Positions 32,335-42,859 of a stretch of 64,000 nucleotides of DNA are shown here, in pieces. The DNA is from Pseudomonas sp. Tri1 (GTDB lineage: Bacteria > Pseudomonadota > Gammaproteobacteria > Pseudomonadales > Pseudomonadaceae). The position numbers were made by a program, and so were the translations under genes. The number at the start of each line of letters is the position of its first letter. Position 1 is the first letter of the stretch. Location of the stretch: positions 5,310,501-5,374,500 of the forward strand of contig NZ_CP072913.1 in the NCBI RefSeq assembly GCF_017968885.1, written 5' to 3'. The notes under the pieces were generated by a model. It searched no databases. It was given only the letters and a program-made list of their open reading frames with translations, and was not told where the DNA came from.

Positions 32335-33183
32335 TCAGAACACCACGGTCTTGTTGCCGTGCACCAACACTCGGTCTTCCAAGTGATAACGCAAGCCCCG
32401 CGCCAGCACCATCTTCTCCACGTCGCGACCGAAACGGACCATGTCTTCGATACTGTCGCTGTGGCTGACACGCACCACGTCCTGCTCGATGATCGGGCCG
32501 GCGTCCAACTCTTCGGTCACGTAGTGGCAGGTGGCGCCAATCAGCTTCACACCGCGCATCGAGGCCTGGTGGTACGGCTTGGCACCGACGAACGACGGCA
32601 GGAAGCTGTGGTGGATGTTGATGACCTTATGGGCGTATTCGCTGCACAAGGCTGGCGGCAGGATCTGCATGTAGCGCGCCAGCACCACCACCTCGGCCTC
32701 GTGCTGCTTGACCAGCCGCGAGACTTCGGCGAACGCCGGCTGCTTGTCCTGCGGGTTGACCGGTACGTGGTAGTACGGGATGCCGTGCCACTCCACCATG
32801 CTGCGCAAGTCGTCATGGTTGGAAATCACACAGGCGATATCGCAATCGAGTTCATCGCTGTGCCAGCGGTGCAACAAGTCAGCCAGGCAGTGAGACTCGC
32901 GGCTGGCCATCAGCACAACACGTTTTTTCTGCGCGGTGTCGGTGATGCGCCAGTCCATCGAGAACTCTTCGGCAATCGGTGCGAACGCCTCACGAAAAGC
33001 TTCGATACCGAAGGGCAGCGAGTCGGCACGTATCTCGTGACGCATGAAAAACCAGCCACTGTGATTGTCCGAGTGATGGCTTGCTTCAGTGATCCAGCCG
33101 TTATGGGACGCCAGAAAGTTACTGACTTTAGCAACGATACCGACGCGGTCCGGGCAAGCAATCACCAGCCGAAAAGTGCGCAT
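32335..33183 (-). CDS. purU: Formyltetrahydrofolate deformylase
   Basis: Hydrolyses 10-formyl-THF to THF and formate, balancing the one-carbon pool and supplying formate to PurT. The 282 residues begin with an ACT domain (FRLVIACPDRVGIVAKVSNF) and continue with a formyltransferase fold: VINIHHSFLPSFVGAKPYHQ contains the catalytic-type His, and GATCHYVTEELDAGPIIEQD follows. The ATG at 33183 (MRTFRLVI) is the family start. Pseudomonas genomes usually have several purU paralogues. Confidence 0.95.
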   Translation of the reverse strand: MRTFRLVIACPDRVGIVAKVSNFLASHNGWITEASHHSDNHSGWFFMRHEIRADSLPFGIEAFREAFAPIAEEFSMDWRITDTAQKKRVVLMASRESHCLADLLHRWHSDELDCDIACVISNHDDLRSMVEWHGIPYYHVPVNPQDKQPAFAEVSRLVKQHEAEVVVLARYMQILPPALCSEYAHKVINIHHSFLPSFVGAKPYHQASMRGVKLIGATCHYVTEELDAGPIIEQDVVRVSHSDSIEDMVRFGRDVEKMVLARGLRYHLEDRVLVHGNKTVVF

Positions 33184-33479
33184 TAGGGGAACTCCAGAAC
33201 TTCGCAAAGGCGGCCATTCTAGCCATTGCGCAGAAAAACTGCAGTATCGATGACACGCCGTCTTCCTCGAGACAACCCGAGGCCGCGAACGGCATGGCCT
33301 GTGGTGACACGCTATATTTGTGAACAGATGTGAGACTGCGCGGTATTTAACTGTACCGCCCGTTTTTTGTGGCATTGCACTAATTAATTAAATAAAACGC
33401 GGCTTAAATGTTTACTTGATGAAACTGTCTGATTACTATTGTCGCAATGTCACCCTGCGTCCTACATAAGGTAGTCCCC
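33184..33479. promoter_or_regulatory. purU-mvaT divergent region with an upstream terminator-like hairpin
   Basis: 296 bp. A hairpin GCGGTA..TACCGC (33340-33359) followed by CCGTTTTTT (33360-33368) looks like a plus-strand terminator about 110 bp before mvaT. Downstream lies an AT-rich stretch (33376-33450, ATTAATTAAATAAAACGC and similar), as expected for an H-NS-family gene that controls itself. Confidence 0.5.
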
Positions 33480-33857
33480 ATGTCCTTGATCAACGAATAC
33501 AACGCCACAAAGCAAGCCATTGAAGATCTGCAACAGCGCCTGGCAGACCTGTCCAAAGACGACAAACTGCAAAAAGAACTGGAATTCGAAGGCAAACTGC
33601 GCACCCTGATGGGCGAGTACTCCAAGTCCCTGCGCGACATCATTGCCCTGCTGGACCCAGAAGCCAAATCGAGCAAAGCACCACGTGGCGCCGTAAAAAC
33701 TACTGGCACCAAACGCGCTCGCAAAGTTAAGCAATACAAAAACCCGCACAACGGCGAAGTCATCGAAACCAAAGGTGGCAACCACAAGACCTTGAAAGAG
33801 TGGAAGGCCAAGTGGGGCGGTGACGTGGTTGAAGGCTGGGCAACACTGCTGGGCTAA
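33480..33857 (+). CDS. mvaT: H-NS family transcriptional silencer MvaT
   Basis: Nucleoid protein that silences AT-rich and foreign DNA. The 125 residues match MvaT: MSLINEYNATKQAIEDLQQR begins the coiled-coil oligomerisation domain, KRARKVKQYKNPHNGEVIET the linker and start of the DNA-binding domain, and GNHKTLKEWKAKWG the AT-pincer/C-terminal part. The ATG at 33480 is chosen over the longer frame at 33447. MvaU paralogues are usual elsewhere in the genome. Confidence 0.97.
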   Translation: MSLINEYNATKQAIEDLQQRLADLSKDDKLQKELEFEGKLRTLMGEYSKSLRDIIALLDPEAKSSKAPRGAVKTTGTKRARKVKQYKNPHNGEVIETKGGNHKTLKEWKAKWGGDVVEGWATLLG

Positions 33858-33893
33858 GCACCACCGGTTCGCAGCGTTCTTTGCGAACACAAT

Positions 33894-33919
33894 AACGCCA
33901 GCGATTGCTGGCGTTTTTT
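33894..33919. terminator. Terminator of mvaT, shared with sbcB
   Basis: AACGCCAGC - GATT - GCTGGCGTT, then TTTT, 36 bp past the mvaT stop. Symmetric enough to serve convergent sbcB. Confidence 0.92.
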
Positions 33920-33949
33920 ATGCCTGTCTCTTTACTTCTCGGCACCGGC

Positions 33950-35377
33950 TCAAAGGCTTAAACGTTTGCGCAATTGCTGGCTGTAGCCCTGCCATTCAAT
34001 GAGTACCTCTCGCTGCAATGGCGTAGAAAGGCTCATCCACTCGCCCATTGCCTCGTCAAAACTTTTCAAGGTATTAGGCGCCCCCCATTCCGGGGATGAC
34101 AGACGTTGTTGACAGAAAAGTCTCCAGCGCCCCTGCTCTTCGGCACTCAACGTCTCTGGAAAGTTGCGCGCGCGATATCGAAACAATAATTCCGGCAAAC
34201 GCTCGTCGTCGAACGGCCAGCGTTCTCGAGCCAACTGAGCCGGGTCCGCAGTGCGAACTTGTTCACATAAACGACGATCGCGATCTCCGATAAATCCTGC
34301 GTATAACTGTTGCTCCGGATCTTCGCTGGCGGTGAAGTCCTCGCGCCCATAAATAGCCTGAAGTTTATCCTGCCAAACTTTCTGTGCGTCAGTTAGCCGC
34401 AATGCCCGCTGCTGATAGCCGTCCATGTCCAATTGCAATCGCTGCTGATCCTCGGCGCGCAGCACCGACAACGGCGCGACCACCGGGCACTTGTTGATAT
34501 GAATGAGCTTGAGGGGCACCGGCAATTCACCGTCGAGCAGTTCTTCACGGCGGGTATATAAACGCTGGCGCAGCGTATCGGCATCGTGGTCCAGCAGGCC
34601 TTGGGGGTCCAGGTGCAGATCACAGACAATCAGGGCGTTACGGTTTTTCGGGTGCCAGGCCAACGGCAGGACCACGCCGACGTAGTTTCGCGCCGCCGAG
34701 AAACGTCCGGAAATATGCACCATCGGCTGCAACAGGCGGATCTGGTCCATCACTTTCTGTTTGCTGCGCAACTGAAACAGCCAGTCGTAGAGTCGCGGCT
34801 GCTTCTGGCGAATCAGGCGGGCCAGGGCGATCGTCGCGCGCACGTCTGACAACGCATCGTGCGCCTGGCCATGGTCGATACCATTGGCGGCGGTCAGGCG
34901 CTCGAGCTTGAGGGTGACGCGGCCCTCCTCCTGCGGCCAGACAATGCCGTCGGGGCGCAGCGCATAGGCGGCACGTACCAGGTCGATCAGATCCCAGCGG
35001 CTGTTGCCACCCTGCCATTCCCGCGCATAGGGGTCGAAAAAATTCCGATACAGGCTGTAGCGGGTCATTTCATCGTCAAAGCGCAGGGTGTTGTAGCCGG
35101 CGCCACACGTACCGGGGGCGGCCAGTTGCGCGTGGACACGGGTCATGAAGTCGGCCTCGCTCAAGCCTTTTTCGGCCAGGCATGCCGGGGTGATGCCGGT
35201 GATCGCACAAGCAGCCGGATGAGGCAGAATGTCTTCGCTGGGCTGGCAGTACAGATTCACCGGCGCATCGATTTCATTGAGTTCGAAATCGGTACGGATA
35301 CCTGCCACCTGCAAGGGCCTATCGCAACGCGGGTTGATGCCGGTGGTTTCGTAGTCGTACCAGAAGATGGAAGTCAC
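33950..35377 (-). CDS. sbcB: Exodeoxyribonuclease I
   Basis: Single-strand 3'-5' exonuclease acting in recombination and mismatch repair. The 475 residues equal the E. coli length. DEDDh motifs: FWYDYETTG (Asp8, Glu10), GYNTLRFDDEMTRY and the QAHDALSDVRATIALARL motif with the catalytic His and Asp. C-terminal ExoI SH3-like and helical domains follow. The start is the GTG at 35377 (MTSIFWYDYE) with AGGAA upstream; the frame runs on to 35851 but this is REP-containing non-coding sequence. Confidence 0.95.
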   Translation of the reverse strand: MTSIFWYDYETTGINPRCDRPLQVAGIRTDFELNEIDAPVNLYCQPSEDILPHPAACAITGITPACLAEKGLSEADFMTRVHAQLAAPGTCGAGYNTLRFDDEMTRYSLYRNFFDPYAREWQGGNSRWDLIDLVRAAYALRPDGIVWPQEEGRVTLKLERLTAANGIDHGQAHDALSDVRATIALARLIRQKQPRLYDWLFQLRSKQKVMDQIRLLQPMVHISGRFSAARNYVGVVLPLAWHPKNRNALIVCDLHLDPQGLLDHDADTLRQRLYTRREELLDGELPVPLKLIHINKCPVVAPLSVLRAEDQQRLQLDMDGYQQRALRLTDAQKVWQDKLQAIYGREDFTASEDPEQQLYAGFIGDRDRRLCEQVRTADPAQLARERWPFDDERLPELLFRYRARNFPETLSAEEQGRWRLFCQQRLSSPEWGAPNTLKSFDEAMGEWMSLSTPLQREVLIEWQGYSQQLRKRLSL

Positions 35378-35795
35378 GGGCTGTTCCTGAGCTAAAGACT
35401 GGCGAAGTCTAGGCGCTCGCACCTGCCCCAGGCCAGCGGTCCTGTCACTTTTGAAAAATCCAGCGTGATATCTGTGGCAGGCACTGGTTCTGTAAACATT
35501 GGGGACCCCATGTGGGAGCGAGCTTGCTCGCGATAGCGGTGGGTCAGTTTGCGTCGATGTTGAATGTGCCGCCGTCATCGCGAGCAAGCTCGCCCACAAG
35601 GGATCTGTGGTGGCTGTAGGATCTGCGGACACCTGAGCATCAGGAAGGCCGCTGGACACGACAAACCGTGTTCGCCCCCTCAATCCTGACGCGATCCATA
35701 AAATGACATACACAGTTATATCGTTTGCCCGCACGAAGGCTGCTAGCATCGAAGCGACATTGAACGTTCGAACCGGCCCATCACTCAGGTTGCCC
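35378..35795. other. Divergent region sbcB - RDD gene with REP pair
   Basis: 418 bp. Apart from the REP pair (35511-35598) it shows no gene. The promoter of the RDD-MoxR operon should lie in 35640-35790, but I see no clear consensus. Confidence 0.5.
35511..35598. repeat. REP pair (BIME) upstream of the MoxR operon
   Basis: TGTGGGAGCGAGCTTGCTCG at 35511 and CATCGCGAGCAAGCTCGCCC ending near 35598; the second copy lacks two bases (GCTCGCCCACA for GCTCGCTCCCACA). Confidence 0.92.
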
Positions 35796-36521
35796 ATGCT
35801 CGAGACACCAGCACTGCAAAGGAACGCGACGCTGCCTGCGCCTCTGGACACGCGCTATCAGGTTGAAACGCCCGAAGGCATCGACCTGCCCTTGCGTCCG
35901 GCGGGCTTGATGCCCCGCTCACTGGCCTTTGCCATCGACCTGGGCATACGCGGGCTGGTCCTGGGCCTGCTCTTTCTCATCCTGGCGTTTTTCGGCGAGC
36001 TGGGCATCGGCCTGGGTTCCATCCTGCTGTTTGTTATCAGTTGGTGGTACATGGTGCTGTTCGAGGTGCTGAACCAGGGACGCTCCCCCGGCAAGCAAAT
36101 AATGGGGCTGCGCGTGGTGCAGGACGACGGCCGTCCCATCGGCTGGTCTGCCTCATTGATCCGCAACCTGCTGCGCTTCGTCGACATGCTGCCTTTCGCC
36201 TATGCCTTCGGCGCAATCAGTTGCCTGCAACATCCGACCTTCAAACGCCTGGGCGATCTCGCCGCCGGCACGCTGGTGGTGTACCGCGAGCAGCCGGTCA
36301 AGCGCCCCGCCTTGCCATTGGTACAACCGATACGGCCGCCATTTGCCCTGAGCCTTAACGAACAGCGCGCGGTACTGAGCTTCGCCGAGCGACAGGCCGA
36401 ACTTTCCCCAGCCCGGGTCAACGAACTGGCTGCCATCCTGGCCGCGCCTTTGAAGGTCCAGGCGCCCAACGCCGTGGTCGAACTCAATGGCATTGCCCGC
36501 GGCCTGCTGGGGCCAACATGA
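35796..36521 (+). CDS. RDD family membrane protein
   Basis: A 241-residue protein with an RDD domain: RPAGLMPRSLAFAIDLGIRG carries the Arg/Asp of the name, followed by membrane segments (GLVLGLLFLILAFFG, GSILLFVISWWYMVLFEVL) and NQGRSPGKQIMGLRVV. The cytoplasmic tail holds a Pro-rich segment. I chose the ATG at 35796; a longer frame begins at 35703. First gene of the operon that includes MoxR and DUF58 proteins; function unknown, some RDD proteins carry ion exchange activity. Confidence 0.85.
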   Translation: MLETPALQRNATLPAPLDTRYQVETPEGIDLPLRPAGLMPRSLAFAIDLGIRGLVLGLLFLILAFFGELGIGLGSILLFVISWWYMVLFEVLNQGRSPGKQIMGLRVVQDDGRPIGWSASLIRNLLRFVDMLPFAYAFGAISCLQHPTFKRLGDLAAGTLVVYREQPVKRPALPLVQPIRPPFALSLNEQRAVLSFAERQAELSPARVNELAAILAAPLKVQAPNAVVELNGIARGLLGPT

Positions 36522-37492
36522 AGCAAAGCCAGTTCGAAAGCCGCCACCAGGGGGAATGGGAAGATTTGTCGCGCTTGCTCGACCAACTGGAACGCAGCCG
36601 CAACGTTCCCCAGAGCAGCGATTTTCCTCCTGCCTATCGACGGCTTTGCCACCATCTCGCGCTGGCCCAGGCCCGGGGCTACAGCAGTTTGCTGATCGAC
36701 ACCCTGCAGCAACTGGCGCTGCGGGGCCACCAGCAACTCTACCGGGATCGCAGCCGACCATCGGCCAGTCTTTCCACCTTTATCCTCTCCGGCTTTCCCC
36801 GCCTGGTCCGTGAACAATGGCGCTTTGTGCTCGCCGCCAGCCTGATGTTCCTGGGCAGCCTGGTGGGCATCGGGCTGTTGGTCTACCTGTTTCCCGACCT
36901 GGTCTACAGCTTGCTGAGCGTCGAAGAAATCAGCCAGATACGCGGCATGTACGACCCGGTCGCCGGGCACCTGGGGCGTTCGATCGAGCGTGCCTCCAGC
37001 GAAGATTGGGCCATGTTCGGCTACTACATCATGCACAACATCGGCATTGCCTTTCAGACATTTGCCAGCGGCTTGATGTTTGGCCTGGGCAGTGCGTTCT
37101 TCCTGTTCTTCAATGGCCTGACCATTGGCGCGGTGGCCGGGCATCTGACCCAGATCGGTTCGGGTGCAACGTTCTGGTCGTTCGTGATCGGCCACGGCGC
37201 CTTCGAACTCACCGCCATCGCCCTGGCCGGCGCCGCGGGCCTGCAACTGGGCTGGGCCTTGATCGCACCCGGGCGACTGACCCGCGGCGAGGCCTTGCGG
37301 CTCGCCGCGGGCAAAAGCGTGTTGATGATCGGCGGGGTGATGCTATTGCTGCTCATTGCCGCATTCATCGAGGCCTACTGGTCCTCCAGCGCCGCGACTC
37401 CCGCCACCAAATACACAGTCGGCGGGTTGTTGTGGCTGCTGGTGATCAGTTACCTGCTGTTTGCCGGACGGGTTCGCCATGCGCCTGAGTGA
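36518..37492 (+). CDS. Stage II sporulation protein M (SpoIIM)-like membrane protein
   Basis: A 324-residue protein with a soluble N-terminal part (about 1-95, helical) and several membrane segments (SLMFLGSLVGIGLLVYLFPD, FQTFASGLMFGLGSAFFLFF, FVIGHGAFELTAIALAGAAG). It matches the SpoIIM/DUF95 family, conserved in non-sporulators next to MoxR ATPases. Overlaps the RDD gene by 4 bp and the next gene by 14 bp. Role unknown; likely a membrane partner of the MoxR module. Confidence 0.88.
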   Translation: MKQSQFESRHQGEWEDLSRLLDQLERSRNVPQSSDFPPAYRRLCHHLALAQARGYSSLLIDTLQQLALRGHQQLYRDRSRPSASLSTFILSGFPRLVREQWRFVLAASLMFLGSLVGIGLLVYLFPDLVYSLLSVEEISQIRGMYDPVAGHLGRSIERASSEDWAMFGYYIMHNIGIAFQTFASGLMFGLGSAFFLFFNGLTIGAVAGHLTQIGSGATFWSFVIGHGAFELTAIALAGAAGLQLGWALIAPGRLTRGEALRLAAGKSVLMIGGVMLLLLIAAFIEAYWSSSAATPATKYTVGGLLWLLVISYLLFAGRVRHAPE

Positions 37493-39016
37493 CGCCACCG
37501 TAGTCATCCGCCCGCGTACCACCTGGGAAGCCATGGACCTCGGCGTGCTGATGAGCCAGCAACACCGAAGGTTGCTGATGACCAGTTGGGCCATCGTCAC
37601 GTTGCCGGTGTATATGTTGCTGACCCTGTTGCTGTGGGATTCGCCATCCCTGGTCGTGGTGGTGTTCTGGTGGTTGAAACCGGCCTTTGACCGTCTGCCA
37701 CTGTACATTCTCTCCAAGGCATTGTTTGGCGAAACCCCCACCTTGAAGCAGGCCTTGCGTCAGTGGCCGGCGCTACTCAAGCCCCAGTTGCTGGCGAGCC
37801 TGACCTGGCGACGACTAAGCTTGAGCCGCAGTTTCCTGATGCCCGTGGTGCAACTGGAAGGGCTCGCCGGGGAGGCGCGGGAGCAGCGCTTGCGGGTCCT
37901 GCTGCAACGCAATGGCGGTGCGGCGCAATGGCTGACCATCATCGGCGTGCACCTGGAGACCGCCCTGTGGTTTGGCCTGATGGCGCTGTTCTATCTGTTC
38001 GTGCCGCAACAGGTCGAACTGGAGTGGGACTGGCAGGCACTGTTCGACACCACCGAATACGGCTGGTTGTGGTTCGAACACCTGGTGAACTTCCTGTACC
38101 CCCTGGTGCTGATCGTCTGGGAACCGATCTACGTCGCCTGCGGCTTCAGCCTGTACCTGAACCGACGCACGATCCTCGAAGGCTGGGACATCGAACTGGC
38201 GTTCCGCCGTCTGCGCCAACGCCTGGGCGGTGTAGCCCCGGTACTGATGCTGCTGGCCTTGATGCTGCTACCGCTGGCCCCCCGGCGTGGGCCGATGAGG
38301 ACAGCATCGGCCCCGACAGCCCGCGGCTGCTCAACCAGCCCCTCACCAGCGAAGCCGCCCGGGACAGCATCAAGACGATCCTCGATGCGCCGCCGTTCAA
38401 GAACCCGGAAACGGTCACTCGCTATCGTTTCGGCGAAGAAACCGTCGACACCAACGAAAAGGGTCAAACCCCGGGCTGGCTCAAGACACTGTTCAAATGG
38501 ATGGGCAGCCAGCGCTTCGAACTCGCCGCGGCACTGATCCAGATCGTGCTCTGGGCCTGCCTGGTGGCTGCGATTGTCTGGCTGGCCTGGCGCTACCGGG
38601 AACGGCTCAAGGCCCTGGCCAATCGCCGGCCAACCCGACGCCAGCCCGTGGAACGCCCGGGACCTGCGCAGATGTTCGGCCTGGATATCCGCGAAGAAAG
38701 CCTGCCGATCGACGTGGCCGCCAGCGTCGAGCAGTTGTGGTCGAGCAACCCCCGCGAGGCCCTGGGCCTGCTGTATCGAGCCCTGCTCAGTCGCTTGCAC
38801 CATGACTTCAAGGTCCCCTTGAAACCGGCCGACACCGAAGGCCAGGTGCTGCAACGCGTCGAACAGCTGCAACAGGAAAACCTGCTGGGGTTCAGCAAAA
38901 GCCTGACCCTGCACTGGCAGAACATTGCCTATGGGCATCGGGCACCACCGCCGCAGCTGCGGCAGGAGCTGTGTGACGGCTGGCGTGGGCTGTTCGGTCC
39001 GGGAGTGTCTCGATGA
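37479..39016 (+). pseudogene. DUF4129 domain membrane protein, single-base frameshift
   Basis: Two frames together make one protein of about 512 residues. The first frame runs from ATG 37479 (MRLSDATVVIRPRTTWEAMD) through membrane segments to MLLALMLLPLAP near 38281. The second continues as PAWADEDSIGPDSPRLLNQP through a membrane helix (LIQIVLWACLVAAIVWLAW) to the conserved DUF4129 tail (EALGLLYRALLSRLHHDF) and TGA at 39016. The break lies in a run of six C at 38278-38283; seven C would restore GCC CCC CCG GCG. Both halves are well conserved, and the operon overlaps are intact, so this may be a consensus error rather than true decay. Confidence 0.85.
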
Positions 39017-40172
39017 GCCGGCGTGCAGGGCTGCTGACCGGCGTATTGCTGACCACGCTGGTGGGTGCATTGCTGGTTTACCTATCCGTGAAGGCGGTGC
39101 CGTACCAGGAAACCGTCGACCACGGCCCCTCCCCCGAAGCCCAGGCCAATCCTTACCTGGCCGCCGAACACTTCCTGCGCCAGCAGGGTATCAACGTCGA
39201 GCACGCCAATGGCCTGAGCGTGCTGCCCACCCTGGAACCCCGTCGGCGCAGCCTGCTGTTGCTGGGTGAGCGAACCAACATGACGCCACGGGAGGCCGAC
39301 CAGTTGCTGAACTGGACCCGCGCCGGTGGGCGATTGCTGTTTGTCGCCGAGGCCTTGTGGGATGACAACACCGGCAGCAGCGGCGATTTGCTGCTGGACC
39401 GCGTGCACCTGCACCAACTGCTGAGCAAGGACCTCAAGGAGCCGGCCCCCGAGCTCATCAAGGACCGTTACCCCGAGCTGACCAAGTTGTACCTGGAGGA
39501 CGAGGAGGCACCGGCGTATATCGGCTTCGACACCGACTTCCACCTCGAGGACCCGCAGAACCTCGCCCAGGCCTGGGCCAACAGCGCCCGGGCGACCCAC
39601 ATGATGCAACTGCCCCTCGGCCAGGGCTCGGTCACGGTGATCACCGACGCCGAGCTGTGGAAGAACGAGCATATCGACCAGTACGACAACGCCTGGCTGC
39701 TCTGGTATTTGAGCGCCGACACAGACGTCACGCTGCTGTTCAACACTGACCACGACAACCTGCTGACCCTGCTACTGCGCTATTTCCCCCAGGCACTGGT
39801 GGCGCTGCTGGCGTTGATTGCCCTGTGGCTCTGGCGCTCGGCGGTGCGCCATGGCCCGCTGCAACAACCGGCCCCCAAGGCGCGGCGTCAGTTGGAGGAA
39901 CACTTGCAGGCCAGCGCCGGTTTCCATCTGCGCCACAACGGCCAGCAGCAACTGTTGCAGACCTTGCAACAGGACGTGCTGCGCCGGGCCCGCCATCTTC
40001 ATCCCGGCTTCGAACAACTGGTCGTCGCCGAACAATGGCAGGTGCTCGCCCGCCTGACCCGCCAGCCCACGCGAGCCATCAGCCAGGCTTTAAGCCCGCG
40101 GCCGAAACAGCGTATGTCCAGCGCTGAGTTCTGCCGCCAGGTCGCCCATTTGCAAACCCTCAGGAATGCCTT

Positions 40173-40176
<4 letters not shown>
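39013..40176 (+). CDS. DUF4350 domain membrane protein
   Basis: A 387-residue protein with an N-terminal membrane helix (about 7-25), a periplasmic or cytoplasmic domain resembling a glutamine amidotransferase-like fold (HFLRQQGINVEHANGLSVLP, RSLLLLGERTNMTPREADQ, GGRLLFVAEALWDD) and a second membrane helix near 256-275 (ALVALLALIALWLWRSAVRH). Overlaps the DUF4129 and MoxR genes by 4 bp each, which shows strict operon organisation. Function unknown. Confidence 0.87.
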
Positions 40177-41177
<1,001 letters not shown>

Positions 41178-41184
41178 TGAGGCC

Positions 41185-42516
41185 ATGAAACCCTCCCGCC
41201 TGCTGCTAACCTGGCTCGCCATCCTCCTGGCCCTCGGCATCGCGCTGGGCACGCTGCGGGCGTTGGGCGTTGCGCTGCCCTCGACGCTGCTGTCGATCAA
41301 CTGGGGGTTGCTGCTGGCCTTGCTCGCCCTGGCGCTGCTCGACGCCGTGCGGCTCAGGCGCTTGCCTTCGCCCCGTGTGCAACGGCAGATGCCCGGTAGC
41401 CTGGCGCTGGGTCGTTGGAGTGAAGTCCGCCTGGAGATCAGCCACGACTTTGCGCAACCGCTGGACATTCAGGTCTTCGATCACGTACCCGACGGCCTGG
41501 ACTTCGAAAACCTGCCCCTATCGGTCGAGCTTCAACCCGGCCAGCACAACCAGGTTGGCTACCGCCTGCGCCCGCTCAAGCGTGGTCATTTCACCTTCGA
41601 ACAGTGCGAAATCAACCTGCCGAGCCCGTTAGGCCTATGGACCGACAAGCGCCTGCTGGACGCGACCGATGGGACCCGCGTCTATCCAGATTTCGCCAGG
41701 CTCTACGAAGGCCAGTTATTGGCGGTGGACAACTGGCTGAGCCAGCTCGGCATCCGCCAGCGGCAACGGCGGGGCCAGGGCCAGGAATTCCATCAACTGC
41801 GCGAATTTCGCGAAGGTGACAGCCTGCGCCAGATCGACTGGAAGGCCACCGCACGCCACCGCACGCCGATTGCCCGGGAGTACGAAGACGAGCGCGACCA
41901 GCAGATCATCTTCATGCTCGATTGCGGCCGGCGCATGCGCAGCCAGGACGGCGAGTTGTCGCATTTCGACCACGCCCTCAACGCCTGTCTGTTGCTCAGC
42001 TACACCGCCCTGCGCCAGGGCGACGCCGTGGGCCTGAGCACGTTTGCCGGCGAGCAAACCCGCTACCTCGCGCCGGTCAAAGGCACCGGCCAGCTCAACG
42101 TCTTGCTCAACACGGTGTACGACCTCGACAGCAGCCAACGCCCCGCCGACTACCAGGCGGCCGTGACCCAACTGCTGGCCCGGCAAAAACGCCGCGCGCT
42201 GGTGGTACTGGTGACCAATCTGCGGGATGAGGACGACGAGGAACTGCTGGCCGCCGTGAAACGGCTGGGCCAACACCACCGGGTACTGGTGGCCAGCCTG
42301 CGGGAAGAGGCGCTCGACCGCTTGCGCCAAGTGCCGGTGCAAACACTGCCTGAGGCCTTGGCTTACTGCGGCACGGTGGACTATGTGAATGCGCGGGCCG
42401 AACTGCATCAGCAACTGGGCGCCCATGGCATCCCGACCCTGGATGCGCGCCCCAGTGAATTGGGGGCGCAATTGGTGACGCAATATCTGGCCTGGAAAAA
42501 GGCGGGGACCGCCTAG
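41185..42516 (+). CDS. DUF58 (von Willebrand-like) membrane protein
   Basis: A 443-residue protein with two N-terminal membrane helices (about 5-60), a beta-rich middle (LEISHDFAQPLDIQVFDHVP) and the DUF58 signature LREFREGDSLRQIDWKATAR followed by a vWA-like fold (QQIIFMLDCGRRM, VGLSTFAG). The vWA metal motif is partly degenerate (DCGRRM in place of DxSxS). Last gene of the MoxR operon. Confidence 0.94.
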   Translation: MKPSRLLLTWLAILLALGIALGTLRALGVALPSTLLSINWGLLLALLALALLDAVRLRRLPSPRVQRQMPGSLALGRWSEVRLEISHDFAQPLDIQVFDHVPDGLDFENLPLSVELQPGQHNQVGYRLRPLKRGHFTFEQCEINLPSPLGLWTDKRLLDATDGTRVYPDFARLYEGQLLAVDNWLSQLGIRQRQRRGQGQEFHQLREFREGDSLRQIDWKATARHRTPIAREYEDERDQQIIFMLDCGRRMRSQDGELSHFDHALNACLLLSYTALRQGDAVGLSTFAGEQTRYLAPVKGTGQLNVLLNTVYDLDSSQRPADYQAAVTQLLARQKRRALVVLVTNLRDEDDEELLAAVKRLGQHHRVLVASLREEALDRLRQVPVQTLPEALAYCGTVDYVNARAELHQQLGAHGIPTLDARPSELGAQLVTQYLAWKKAGTA

Positions 42517-42650
42517 GTCCTACAGCGAGCAAGCAGAGGTCCGGGTGACTACAGCGCCTTGCGCAACGGACTACAGATCCGCCAGAATCCGCCGGCTTGT
42601 GCGCCTTGGTCTTGCCCCGTAACTTGATTCGCGTCGCTGATATCCAGCGA

Positions 42651-42859
42651 TCGGGTTTAGTCGCCCGGCGGTTTGACACGATGTGCACAAGCGTCATCCA
42701 GTGGGGTTCCCCTATCCCCTACTTGATGGTGGCTGTACGCAGGGCGCCCCCGGGCGCGCCGGACTTCGTGTCTCCGCCGGTCGACTAACCTGCGTCCAGC
42801 CGCCACCCTACATTCGTTTAGTCGCGAACCGGGTGGAGGCCCCATCAAGGAGACCTATC
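42651..42859 (+). promoter_or_regulatory. Highly structured leader upstream of the DUF6124-type gene
   Basis: The 343-bp gap after the DUF58 gene ends in a dense array of pairing elements. Stem A: TTAGTCG(c)CCGGCGG at 42657-42671 pairs with CCGCCGG(t)CGACTAA at 42774-42788. Stem B: GGTGGCTGTACGCAGG at 42728-42743 pairs with CCTGCGT..CAG..CCACC at 42789-42807; it crosses stem A, making a possible pseudoknot. GTTTAGTCGC occurs twice (42655-42664, 42816-42825), so the second copy can compete for CGACTAA. CTTGATGG (42722-42729) is complementary to CCATCAAG (42842-42849), which overlaps the AAGGAG ribosome binding site (42847-42852). This pattern suggests a switching RNA. Ligand and function are unknown. 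Confidence 0.6.

Noticed and set aside
33950..35851. 633-codon reading of sbcB starting at 35851
   Set aside because: The added N-terminus translates a REP pair and promoter DNA; the GTG at 35377 gives exactly the normal 475 residues.
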